Program-made: the position numbers and the translations under genes
Notes under the pieces: model-generated
What the model was told of the DNA's origin: nothing
Seen by the model: only the letters and a program-made list of their open reading frames with translations
Database searches by the model: none
NCBI RefSeq assembly: GCF_901000735.1
Contig: NC_081547.1
Location: forward strand, 29,313,382-29,377,381
Source of the DNA: Corylus avellana
Lineage: Eukaryota > Streptophyta > Magnoliopsida > Fagales > Betulaceae
Direction: 5' to 3'
Length of the DNA stretch: 64,000 bases
Part shown: piece by piece, positions 49,900-62,600 of the stretch
Position numbering within the stretch: position 1 is the first letter of the stretch
Layout of the letters: each line of letters begins with the position of its first letter

Positions 49900-52827
49900 T
49901 CTTCAGCTTTATCTCTGTTTGGTTCATCTTGTGTATACAAGTCTGAGGAGATTATTCCAATAGGCGAATTGTCCGAAATTTGATTCTTTTATAATTACTT
50001 TGGAAATTTGAATGATTAAATTATTTGAATAATTTCTATCGTAAAGGGACAATTAAGCTTAATATTCTATCACATATTTATTTGTTACGTTGGTGGACTC
50101 TCAATATTTTAATGTTTCGTGGAATAATTCCAATCATCTAGATATCATAATTTCATAATCTTTTCGATAATTGAACGACCGACCTAACCCACCTTGTTGA
50201 CCACATGGTTCTCACCTTGTTCTCGCCGCAAGCCGGGGGAGGTTCACCTGCTTGTTCATCGTTAGAGTCTCTAGTACGTCTTTTTTTTTTTTTTTTTTAA
50301 CAAAAAAAAAAAAAATTACTTATGGCATTTAGTAAACAAAATGACTATTTTATTAAAAAAATAAATAATTATTATTGAGAATAATAAAAATTGGAATGAA
50401 ATAATTATTTTCATTCCTTAATTTAGTTGTAATAATGAAATAGATCATCCAATATATATATAAAACTAAATTTCTTAAGCCATCCATATAATACAATTAT
50501 AATTTACATTTTCAAGGACATTTTATTTATTTTTTAAATATAAAAAATGTTATATATATATATATACATCATATATACCACATGTATTCTCACAATAAGA
50601 AATAGTTATTCCTCAAAAAAAAAAAAAATAATAATAATAATAATAATAAAGGTCCTATTCCACATATTTAAACGTACCCTTATTTTTTTTTCTCGATTTT
50701 GACAGTCAGACAAAACCTGGCCACCCTTCATTGTAGAGATAATGAAACATCATTTTATTCAATGGGCGCGAAAATTCTATTCATTTAGTTGTGTGCTTAG
50801 ACAAGGACAGATAGCTTTCTTTAGTCCACCGAACAGAAGATAAGATAAGATAAGATAAACGAAAAGTAAAAGTGATATGCATCTCAAATTTTTTTTTTTT
50901 AAAATTAGTTTTTAAATGATGTGTCACCATCTTATGAAATTTATTATTTTAGGAAGTGTGTCACCAGCTCATAAGATTATGACATATCATTTTAGAACAA
51001 ACTTTTGGGAATCAAATTTGGGAAGTGTAACATTTCTCTAAGATAAGAGCAGCTTGCTGAAGAACAATGTTATATTCGTTTATTTTATTTTCTTTTTTAC
51101 TCTTAAAATTAACGTGACTCTTAAAATTACTATTAAATTTTGAATGAATTACTATTAAATTTTAATCTAATGGTAATTTTAAAAGTCACATCAACGCTAT
51201 AAAATAAAAAGAAAATAAGAAATGAACCCAGAATTTTATGTTCTTTCTATTTGTTTGTGAAGCATGGTGTAGGCCTTGTTCAAATGCACTATATTGGTAC
51301 AATAAATTTACGATAAGTCCACTCAAACACATCAAACTGTATGAAAAAATAATCATACCGCCTTCAGCTTGCGCTTGCAAACATTACTAAAAAGTCTTTT
51401 TTAAAAAGGGTATGCTTCCCCAAATGTTAGGTAACATATATGTATATATTTTTTCTCAAAATATCTTACCGACTTAAGCATCGGACGCTTCCCCTATTTT
51501 TCATGACCGACAATTTCCAACGACTATTTCTCTCGTTTTGCAGGAGCTTTGTCGCCCATACGACTTTCTGAAAAATTGCTTCAACGCAATATAAAAACAC
51601 TATAATCTAGAAATTGGACAACTTAATCTACGACGAAATAGGATCCTTTAAAGAAGAGTTATTTTAGAATTTAAATTTTATTTTGTTACATCAATATATA
51701 TATATATATATACCTTAAAATAAATTATTGACCTTACCCTCTACCATTGCCGGAAGTTAACGGCACATTCTTCTAGCTTTATACGTGGAGAGATGAATAT
51801 TTCCTTTAAGGTGGGATGACTTCGTGAGGTTTGCTCAGAAGGATGGAGGCCTTAATATTCAAATATTTGATTTACGAATTATTTTTTCCAAGTTTGAAAA
51901 ATTCCAATAATGTTGGCTATCATTCCATCTAATCTTCATTTTTTTTTATTTTTTATTTTTACTGTGGGTTGGCTTCGAATAATCAAATGTTTTTTTTGCA
52001 GAATAATCCAATTATCTTAAAATTCCACAAACGGCGCCCGCACGCTTATTCAACTTCTTAAACCACATATAATTCTTACATGGTCGTCTTTTATATATCT
52101 GTGCCCACCTAATCACCATCTGTTAGCCACGTGATCATCGCCACCTCGGCATATCCACTCGCGTTGACTTCTTGCTGCTTGCGCAAATTTCTTCTCCTGC
52201 ACCTCTTTTGTCAGAAATGGGCTTTACTGTACTATTTTCATCCACATGGAGATCAAATATTTCGTGTTATTTTTTATTTTTAATTTAATGATGTATATGG
52301 TACCAAAAAATTGAAGTGATCCCGTGCGATCTCATACTCGGCCATCATTAAGTCGGATTTGAGCTAGAATTGCCTGCGACTCTCTCTCTAAGAAAAAAAT
52401 AAATAAATTTTTGTTTGCATTATTAGTGGCGGAGAATAGGGTTTTTCTTTTTTCTGCCTAGTTAACAGAGGCTGAAAAGCGGATTTCTCTTAAAAATGGA
52501 GAGAATTCAGATTGAATAAGTTAGAATTTAATTAATTGACCTACTAAATAACAAATAAGAGAGAGCTAGGTGGGGTTTGAAGACTTTTTCGGCTTATGTT
52601 AGCAAAAGTTGAAACTTAGGGGGTATGTTCACAGTTAACCCACAAGCTACCAACAAATCATATATAGTCCACAATATGGTTGGGAGGGACGAGTTACTTT
52701 ACTTGTAGTACAATTGTTTATGCAATTCAATTAATTTTAGATTCGTAGGAATTCTAATTGATGTGCAAGCTACCCCCAACTTCTCTCTACTCACTTAATT
52801 TTTCTTTTGTATACTTAATATTGAATA

Positions 52828-53012
52828 TGTTAAAAAATCAGTTGTTGCAAAAGCTTAAGGTAAAAAAAAAAAAAATGAATTTAATTATTTAATTAATGTT
52901 TTGATGCTACTTTTAGATAAACGATAGAATCATGTTTAAAATTTAAGACTTTTGTTTTAGTATCATGTTAAATCACCAGTTATCACAAAAACTTAAATTG
53001 ATAAAAAAAAAA
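52828..53012. repeat. Dispersed repeat bounded by direct repeats
   Basis: TGTTAAAAAATCAGTTGTTGC with AAAAGCTTAA (52828 on) and TGTTAAATCACCAGTTATCAC with AAAAACTTAA (52966 on) are direct copies about 138 bp apart. Same family as the pair at 4335-4576, where TGTTAAAT is followed by CTTATC. Confidence 0.45.
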
Positions 53013-53198
53013 AAACTTAATTATTTAGTTAAAGCTTTAATAAAATTAGCAAAAATCCATGGTACAAAGCTATAATATTGGCCAATTAATCATCTTTTTA
53101 TAAATACATGCCTATGAAGCCCATATGTGCCCGAACATCTCCTTCTCTTATACTCATAAAAAGAGGGAGGAGCGGAATTTTTCTTTAAACTGGGTTGA

Positions 53199-53229
<31 letters not shown>

Positions 53230-54451
53230 GTTTATAAAATTGTCATAGGTCTATTAACACGTAAAAAATACATGTTTTTTAATTTTTAATAGAAATTTTT
53301 TCAACTCTTCAATATTTTTATTATTATTATTATTATTATTATTTTGGGTAAAACTCACACAAATCCAACAAAACCCACCTGGTTTTGGTTCTGGCCAGAC
53401 CATCATTTGTACCTTTGAAGCAATTCCAGAAATGGGCTTGATGGGCTTTATCTTTAGCGTACAAGTTTTATAACAAAATGAGGTAATGCTGTCCAGACTC
53501 CACGCTGCGCACATCGTGTACCGTACTTCACTCAAAAAAGTGTTATCCAGGTAATTACGATTCGATCCTTTATGTATAATGTGCATCAGGATCCTCCTGA
53601 TTTCATTGAAAAGTTCAAGATTCATTTAATAATCTAGGTTAAATTTTAGAGATTTAATGTCATATATGTTGCCGAACAATGAATATATTGTCACGTAATT
53701 TAACATTTTTAAATGATATACTATCATATGTATCCTTAAATACTACAAAATATAATTTAGACAATTATATAAAAAAATTTTCATTTCACGTGAAATTGAG
53801 AAAATCCTACTCTACACATTAGGGGTATCAAGTTGTTGATACAATGATTGCACGCGAGTCACGAGAAGAAGGCTGTAGAAAAAAAAAAATAATTAAAAAG
53901 GTTTACCAAAGATCTGATATAACAACCTACGATGATTAGGTCAAAATGGGTAAATAAAAAGGAAAGCCAAAAAGGTAAAATGAGAATGTGGCAAATAATT
54001 GCACACCTGATGAAGGGCCTTGCCCTCTTTACATAGGCCAGTCATTCTGACCTCATTCGTTTAGGGTTTTTGGAGTCTCCCATTAGAATTTTGTTAAGAA
54101 CCCATTAGGTTGACACATGACCCATTAGAGGTATCCAACAAGAATATGTATACTATTAAGTTTAATAAATTAAATTGAAAGAAGTTCCATCCAATTAAGA
54201 AAAAAACTTTGTCAATTAATATATCCTCGGCAACATCTTCAATTGATCTTGAAATCATGAAGATGACAACTATTTCCAACTGGACATACAATTACAAATC
54301 ACATTTGCCGACTACATATAAAAGCATAATATTGTCTGTAGCGAAATGAGCTGTCCATTAATATTAGTTTAGATACAGTTAGCTCCCGTGATGTCTAATT
54401 TAACATAACAGTAAGCAACTCTATTGCTTAAAAACACCAAAAGAAGCTTAT

Positions 54452-55192
54452 TTATTTCTTGGGGGTGCGCTGGAGCACGGAAGAACAAGAAGGACACCTG
54501 ATCAGACCGTTCACATTGCAGACCGTGCAGCTCCTGAACCCGATTTTCTCTATGTACAACTTGTGGCTCCCATCACACCGTTCACATACAATGAATCTAA
54601 GTCCTCCACATAGATCACATGCATTCGGGTCGACCACCGGCAACCGCGCTATCAATTTCTTCAACTCCCCACTCTCATGCAGCTGTCTGATCTCCTCGGC
54701 CCCACCAATGTATCTCCCACCAATGAAAACTATTGGTAGGCTAAAATTCTTACACCCTATGATCTCCTGCAGCTCGTCTAAGAACTGGCCGTCCATCGAT
54801 ACATCTCGTTCGTCCATCGGGATGCGGAAGCCTCGGAGAATCGATCTGGCGGCTCTGCAGTCCTCGAAGGTCTTGCGTATGACGCGGAGGCTCGTGAAGT
54901 AGAGCACGATGCGCTGATCAGCGCCGGGGAGTGTGATGGACGGTTGTGATGAGTGGGAAGGGGATGGTGGCGGAGTTGCATTGCGGCGGGCCCATGCGCG
55001 GAGGACTGAGGCGGAGACCCGGACCCGGTGGAAAATGGAGGGCGACTTTGGGGATTTGGGTTCGGGTTCGGGTTTGGATTCTTCGTCACAGAGGGTTTGG
55101 ATGTCTTTGAAGGATGAGCAAGAGAAATTTAGTGGGCGTGGCTTTGATGTGGTGCGGACCCTGCTTGGTGATTTTAACCATGGCGCCCACAT
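54452..55192 (-). CDS. Cysteine-rich glutaredoxin-domain protein (GRXCR-like)
   Basis: 246 residues, one exon. N-terminal 90 residues are basic, Ser/Pro-rich and probably disordered. A glutaredoxin fold follows at about 95-185 (RIVLYFTSLRVIRKTFEDC, then the cis-Pro loop SLPIVFIGG and YIGGAEEIRQL). The usual CPYC/CC active site is absent: the helix after the first strand begins TSLRVIRKTFEDC with a lone C112, so classical thiol-disulfide exchange is unlikely. The C-terminus has four CxxC pairs (192/195, 203/206, 222/225, 233/236), probably binding zinc. This matches the plant family related to animal GRXCR1, whose biochemical role is largely unknown. Start ATG 55190-55192 is the first in frame. 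TATA-like AT-rich sequence at about 55295-55316. A long + strand frame at 54933-55232 is the GC-rich complement and was discarded. Confidence 0.93.
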   Translation of the reverse strand: MWAPWLKSPSRVRTTSKPRPLNFSCSSFKDIQTLCDEESKPEPEPKSPKSPSIFHRVRVSASVLRAWARRNATPPPSPSHSSQPSITLPGADQRIVLYFTSLRVIRKTFEDCRAARSILRGFRIPMDERDVSMDGQFLDELQEIIGCKNFSLPIVFIGGRYIGGAEEIRQLHESGELKKLIARLPVVDPNACDLCGGLRFIVCERCDGSHKLYIEKIGFRSCTVCNVNGLIRCPSCSSVLQRTPKK

Positions 55193-56620
55193 GAGAGAGA
55201 TCGAGAGAGAAGATAGGGGCCGGGAGAGCTAGGGTTAGGAGAGAGACAAGAAGGGGCAAGAAAAGAAGGATGTGTTTATTAGTTGCTGGTTGGGGTTATA
55301 AGTTATAATAAATAGGGGTTCTTTAAGGAAAGGATAAAGAGAGATCCTAACTAAGCAAGTGATGTCAAGTATTCTTCTAGGCGGGAACGAGATGTTTTAA
55401 ATATGGTAAATGGTTAAATGACTACTATAAGTTTTTTATTTGTTTTATATGATAATTATTGGCCAGGGATTACGTCAAAGATGGGGAAACCTACGGTGTA
55501 AATGATATTCCTCGTGGATAAAGTTATTGTACACTGAAATTTTCAAATATTTTATATATATATATAAGACTCACATGCTTACAGGTTAATTTAATAGACT
55601 AAATTGAAAAAAATTCTTCTTATATAATTGGAAAAAAACTTCCTCCATTGCCATTGGCTTGTAAAATTATAACACAATGGTACAACTTACCAAGAGTGGG
55701 CGGACCAGATCTCGATTTCTAGCAATTTAAATAACAAATATGAGAGAGTTTTTATGGAGTTTACCTGCCCAAACAAGTGGGTAGGCAGCCCAAAGTTTTG
55801 CTAAGACCGATACATTCCATATTAGCTCTCTAACATTTATTTATCCAAATCATTAGCCATCCAAATAACAAAATTGCTAATATCTCTATTATCAAAAACA
55901 TTCTGTTGTAAATGTTACGTTTATACTTGGTCAAACCACGTGCATGCACATAAGGTATGATAATTAAAATAACAGTTACATGTGGGATTGTGAGTTGTTC
56001 GCGACTCGCGAGTGCAAAAACAAGGTGGCAAGCAGAACTTTTAATGTATCTTCTAATGATCTCCACCACTTGTCCCCAGTTTTGTTTTGCTCCTATTTTA
56101 TGTGTTTTGTCCTTTCTAGTCATTCAAAACATCCTTTGGCTAAAAACAACACTCCTACAAATCTACAATAAAAAATTAAGAATCCTAAATGAGTCAAGGG
56201 GATCTTTCTTATCAGGTTTTCACTCAACTGCCATGATCGGTCGTGCATTTGAATTCAAAAACATGCTTCAAAGTAGGAATAAGAAATCTCTGATTACCCA
56301 ACAACAGCCAGAACTACAAATAAACTGTTGGGAAGAATAGCGATCAGTGTCAAGTTTACAGTGCAACAAAGATGATAGTACTAAAATTCAATCTGACCCA
56401 TAAATCACGAAGGTATATATATAGTATATATAAACCATATAGAAACAGGGGTGACCCCCCTTCTTTTAACCTACCTTTTCTACTTCTTTGATCTACACAA
56501 AGTTCTTCAATTCCAGTATTTGTTAGTGCTACATTAGCTGCAACAAGAAAAGATCATAAACTGGTAAGCTAAAGACAGAAATCAGAGAAGAAAACTCTGA
56601 ATTTGGGGTGCTCACATCTG
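55193..56620. other. Spacer between glutaredoxin gene and REC8 3' end
   Basis: Promoter of the glutaredoxin gene (left) and REC8 3' UTR (right, roughly 56200-56620). Two reading frames on opposite strands at 55830-56340 overlap each other in AT-rich DNA and lack any recognisable domain. No gene called. Confidence 0.55.
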
Positions 56621-59600
56621 TCACATCTTTGCTCCTCTAGAGATGAGAATGTCCGCATAAGGCACCATCTGTTCAACTCTTAGCATATCGCTAGAAGCTA
56701 GAACTACATGATATCAAATACACAGTTACTATAGTTTCTTGTTAGTTGATTTTTATTTTTATTTTTGCAAAATGTGATCTGATTTAGAACAGTCAAAATC
56801 ACCAGAGTCATAGTCGTACTATAGTATGCAGTGGAAGTACTAGTAGCATGGATAGATGTGTACCACAAGTCTGATAAAAGAGCAGGGCTGCTCCTTTCCT
56901 ATTCATTCCAGCTGCGAGGTTGTTCAGGGATTCTACTTGAGGGGCTCCCGGTGTGTTAAAATGTGCTTTCATTTGCCTGTAGGCATTTTTAGTACAAGGA
57001 ACATGCTTAAGTTAACTATAAACTCAAAGTGACTCCTGGATTGGAGAATTCAACAGATGTCAAAGAGAATTATACATTCGAATAGAATCAGTAATCTGGT
57101 CAAAAGGATGGTTGATTTTTTCGTGTTGGGTTTGTGTGACTCCAGTTTCCACTAATAGTTCTGCAACAAAGAAGTTCAATAAGGTCAAGTAAAATGTTCA
57201 AGTAGATGGAGAAACTACTCCGAAAGCTATATTTGATACAACAATTGAGAAGGATGCTAGGTTATATACCTTGATCAGGTGTTAGACCTTTTTCAGACAG
57301 CCTTGCTAACTTAAATTTTGGATCAGAGTGCTTCCATGTATGCTCCTCAGCTACTGGTTCAAGGCCACCACTGCTGTGTCTAGAGGAAGAATAGGGCTTT
57401 TTCCTGTTGGATCTGTCAGCAGTCAATACTTCAACAATCAAAATCAATCACAATGTTTTTGAATGTAGCAGAAAACTCTTCTTGGCCCTTACATGTGCAA
57501 TATATGGTCACTACTTAAGGCTGAAGTAACAATTAATGCAACATTCTTTTTACCTTACGGACTTGGTATTTATATATATTTTATAAGTAAATAAAGGATT
57601 TGGTCAAATATATATATTCTACAAACCTTCCTGAATTGACTTCTGAATTATGTGAGAACACACCTTGTCCAGATGCTGAGTTAGGAATGGATCTTACATC
57701 GTCTACAGCAATTTACAGGACACAAAAAGTTGATGTAGAGTATCCTCACAATCATTTGGTGACATCAAGACTTTTCCAGAAAAGTGAGAAATACAAACTG
57801 TTAAACAAAGATGCGTTATACCAGAATTTCCAGGTGTGACCAACAGATTCACCTCAGCTAACCCGGTCCCATTGTTCATAAGGTTGGCTCTTAGTTCCTC
57901 CATTAGGATTTCAGTTGGTATGTCATTGTTGACAACATTTGCCCGTTGCTTCTCTATTGAAACTCCCAGTGACTGGGAGCCGACTCCGCTATGAAAATCT
58001 TCAAAAGGCTTCACATTTTAATAAAATCTTCAGACATAGACTAAGCTGTTATCCTGGAAGATATTAGAGTAAACCAACAGATTGGTTGAGTGGCTTACAA
58101 ATCCCATTGGGTCTGGATAATGTACTCTCTCTGGCGGTGATGACAATGATGGTTCTGGGGGCAGGGGTGAAGAGGTCTTTTCTGCATGCGGAAGTACTAC
58201 TTATCTCTCTTTCCTATATTTATTTTCATGAGGAAATTATCAAAAGAAGCAATGAGTAATACTGACCAGAAGGTGAGTCATGCGGAGGTTGGATGCTTTT
58301 CATCCATAGCTCCAGAAGAGGTGGTGGATAATAGACTGCTCTACTTCCATTTACAAATAGATCACCAATTAGTACAATAGGTGGCAGGTTCATGAGGTTA
58401 ACTATCTTCATGGTAGACATAATCTCTGTGTGCTGCAACAAAGAGCACAAAAACTTGTATTCTATTGCTTGAAGACAGATACTTGCTATCTCTATATTAT
58501 AAAAAATCTGTAATCTTTGTACGCCATTCTTTAAAATATCGACGTTTCAGATTAACGTCCAAGATAATTCTTAAATACAAGTCTTACTGTCCAAGTATGC
58601 TAAACTCAACAATTAATTGGTAGTCAGTACATTCTAAAACCTATCGAATTCACATCGCATTTTACCCAGAAGCTAAAAAGTATGCTTTAAGCATGACATA
58701 ACATTAGTGGTCAAACTTGATCCATATCTGCACCATATAGAATAGAATAAATTGAAGGATTCATATTAAGAATCAGGGACAAACCTTTCTCTTTCTTCCC
58801 CTTCTGGAGGCAATATCTGAGGCATTTTGAAGCCAAGACTGGTATACATGACCAGGAATCATGGTTTGCTCATAATCCATGATAGAGGCTGCTGGTATTC
58901 GTGTTTTCCTTTTTTTGGGTCTTGGCCTCTCTTGATCCTGCTTCATCAAACTTTCTTGGTTGGTTAAGTTTGTATTGTTTCCTTTGTTATATTCTTCACA
59001 TGATATTTTTTGGGGTAACATAATTAATGGTAAATTATGCTACCTGTCTAGCTTCCTTGTATCCATCAGATTTCTGATTGACCTGGTGATCTGGATGTTG
59101 GTAATGAAATTCATCAGCTGCAGAAGGGCTTGGAGGTTAGCAAGCACAGCCAGGTTTATAGATTTCTTTTTGAGGGGACAAATTAAGATAAACAGACCTA
59201 CATGTTCACATAATAATCTAAGGCCTTTGCCAACATGCCTAGGTTCAATATTTCTTAGTTAGTTGAAAAGTGTAAGAAGAAAGACGAACACATTAAATGA
59301 GAGGTACTAATACACCCTGTCAATAGACCTGAGAAAAGCTTAACAATTAGTCTACAGTAAACATTCAAGGTAACAACTAATAAAAAACAAATCCAAGTTA
59401 ACATTCAAGAAAACTTGCCAGGTTTACCATGTCAAAAGATCATCTCAAGAAAACCCGGAATGCTTGCTTTTGTCTTTCCCTGCTAATTGCATTCTAAAAT
59501 GTCTGATACTTTTCACAAGATCACATTCTAGAGAAGCATCACGGGCTTCTCATTTGTGCGTGTGTGGGGTTGTACTTATTGGTGAGCTGCACAGAAAGCA

Positions 59601-62600
59601 TTTTCACCATAACTTGTTTTTCTTACTCTCTTGTTTACGCTTTCAATGCTCGAAATGTTAACAGTTAAAAGTGAACATAATTTGTCCTATCATAGCCAAG
59701 CATTTTATTTTATCAATTCATTTAACAAACAAAACCTGTGATAGATTGTAGCTGTAGAAAAAGCAACACAAAAACATAACATATCTGGCTCAGCAATATG
59801 GACTGTATCTGTGAATGATGGTTGAGGAAACGAATTAATATCTGCAAATTATAAATTTAAGTTCACTTATGCCACCTCCCTCAACCAAAACCCAATGTTT
59901 TACTTAACGTTAATTTTCACAAGTAGGGAATATATAGAAGTGACTTGTGGAGTGAAAGTGAAGAGGAGTTGAAGTGAATGTTTAGGCAGTGCTGGATTCA
60001 TAATTCATAGTCCTTTACATTCTAGGAATAGAAACAAAAATTTTGCCTTATGTAAGCTGAGTTGTAAGCATTAAAAAAGGGGTCATGATGCTGACCTCTT
60101 TGAGGTTCATCTTGTAGAGGTGGGGAGGGTACAAGTGTCGTTGGGATTTGTGTATGCTCTCCTGAAGTGAAGTTCAGCTCAGTCTCCCCATCCCCTTCAA
60201 TATCAAATCTGCATATGGTCCAAAATGGGCAGTGTATAAGAATATAATTTAACACAGAGGATTATCAAAATACATTGCAGATCTGATTAGAGGAATGAAC
60301 GGGTATGGGTTTGTTTCATGCAAATTCTTTGAATGCTTAATGACTGGTATTTCAAATTCTAGTGTGCATTATATATATTTTTAGCCATCAAAACGATGTC
60401 CTGACAATCCTTCAGTATAGAATAACAAAAAATATGTGCAACCTAAATTTATAATGCATCACGATAATGGATTTAACCTTTCAAAGCGATTGTATTGATC
60501 TGCATTAGCTTGGTAAGAATCAAAACGTTCGAATAAGGTGATATTGTCGGCAAAAGCTGAGCAAAAGAGTAACAGATATTAGCAGAAGGGAATATTAACA
60601 TACTTGACATTACATATATGGCCCCAAATTAAAACTAAGAAGGAGGCAGATTAAAGGAATAAAACAAAACCTTGATGCAATTTGTGGTATTGATCTTCCT
60701 CCCCAGCATTATCATTAATAAAAGGTTCATCCACACTATCTAGTCGCTGCAAACATGGAAAGTTAACTCCATGAGTAATTTTGGAGGATATTTCATTGAG
60801 TCTAATTTCTGGTTATATAACTGTGAAGATGTCAGGACCACTACCACCTTACAGCCTATACATAGGGTTTGGTCCCAATTGGTAAACTGTAGTGACTTAT
60901 GCAATCCTCTTCCTAATAGGACTCTTTTACACTATTCCATTGACAATTTTCATAAGAACATTTTCGCGTGAACATGACATAGAAAATACATCTCATGCCT
61001 GTTAATTGGAGGAAAGGGGCAGTAAATTGATTGGCCAAGTAAGAGGGGAGTTACTTCTCTCCACTGGGTATGTGACGCCAAACCATGCCACATCAATTTG
61101 AAGGCAAATCACCATCACATAGTGACGATTAGCAAAACTAGAAAAGCAGAATAGTTTTGAATTTTGTGCATTAGGCATTATTGTGAATACGATACCCTTT
61201 TTCTTCCCATGATTGTAGACTGGAAGAAGTAAGAAATTATAGGCCAGCTACCACAGCTCCACACAAAGCTGATCAGATACTAAGCTACAATATTAGAGAA
61301 AAACATTAAGTTACAAACCTATGAAAGCATGATTGTTTGTTTTGTGGCAACGATACATTAATTCACTTAGTGTGGAACTGTGGAAGGAGGTGCAACTTCC
61401 ACATCAATGCGTGCTCGGTGCCTGAATTACCTGAGGTCATTAGACCCATCTTCCAAATCGTAAACAAACAGTGCACATATGTTTATCTATTTGAAAAAGG
61501 AAAAGACCTTCTATAGCTGATGGTCGACTCGGTAAATTGGTCAAACATATACCAGTCAGGGTGAAAATTCACTGTCGGATCCTTAACCTTATGCCATGCA
61601 GAGGTGGTGAAGACACATTCATCGAAAAAAAAAAAAAATAAAAAATAAAAAAGTGCAGAAGTGAGAAGACACTATATACTTTCTCTTCTCTTCACTCAAA
61701 TTCTTCGAAATGACATAACTAACCCTAATGGGACTTCATAAAAGCTGATGATGATGAACCAATCATGCATAAATAAAGGTGTCTTGTTTCGTTTACCATG
61801 GCAAAATAGGCGGTTTGTTGGAAGCCCATGGTGGCGGTGGCGGTGGTGCTGGAAAAATGAAGGGAGTGCTCAATGTCTCCGACATCTGTCTCTTGGTTCT
61901 CAGGCAGCGTCACAGCTTCTTTCCTGCAAACACGGAGACACACCAAACGACCGTAATTAAATAAATCCACTAAAATTGACCTTCCTACCCTTCCCTGCCC
62001 CCCACGTCTCTCTCGTTTGCAAATACGGCGCCGTATTGAACTACGCTAATCTACTCTTTTCCCTGAGCTTGGTGGCACTGTCCTGTACATATGCTTGTGA
62101 AGCATCATCAAAGAGAGAAAAGAGTGAAAAAACCAAAGAGAAACACTATGACTGACTTGGCATGAGATTTTCCTTTGGGGAGGACAGTGGGGTCTGGAGC
62201 AGCTTTCACCTTCCATGCTTCGTTTATTTCAACCTGGGAACAACCATAATTTAAGCGAAAAAACAATTAAAAAATTAAAGAAAGAGGGGTGGGGGGGTGT
62301 GAAAAGTAGACTTGAAAGTCCATGTGAGTACCAGAAGACGGGAAACATCATCTGTGATGCAAAACAGAGTACATGAAAATGCATTAGATATAATGGTTCT
62401 TCAGAAATTTAGTGGAATTGAGGTTTGAAATGAAAATGAAATAAGAGTTTAAAGAAGATTACCGTAGAGGAGCTTGACTTTTCGCTCGTAGACAATCACA
62501 ACCCCACCTAAAAACCGCGTAGAGGAGAGGGTGTCTCTGAGTGTATGGAAACAGGGACTGAAATTGAAGGAAAAACAGAGAGAGAGAGCGGATGATTACC

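Larger units (their letters stand above)
45947..54451. other. 8.5-kb gene-poor region
   Basis: No gene found between the pseudokinase promoter and the glutaredoxin gene. Contents: two tandem direct repeats (47149-47555; 47838-48416), pieces of repeat families with GGGGTGG-type cores (about 47110-47150, 49135-49200), a palindrome at 49850-49899, microsatellites (50628-50649 AAT; 53322-53343 ATT), long poly-T tracts (48472-48497, 53199-53223) and a dispersed repeat at 52828-53012. A 123-codon frame at 53254-53625 has no family I recognise. Confidence 0.55.

Noticed and set aside
54778..55232. Frames of about 100 codons on both strands
   Set aside because: Out-of-frame readings of the GC-rich 5' half of the glutaredoxin gene.
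55830..56340. Overlapping frames of 97 and 127 codons
   Set aside because: AT-rich, overlapping on opposite strands, no domain; the region is REC8 3' UTR or spacer.
59781..59841. Extra REC8 exon
   Set aside because: Using its best donor puts a stop in the next exon; without it the model is in phase and of the expected length. Kept as a finding only.
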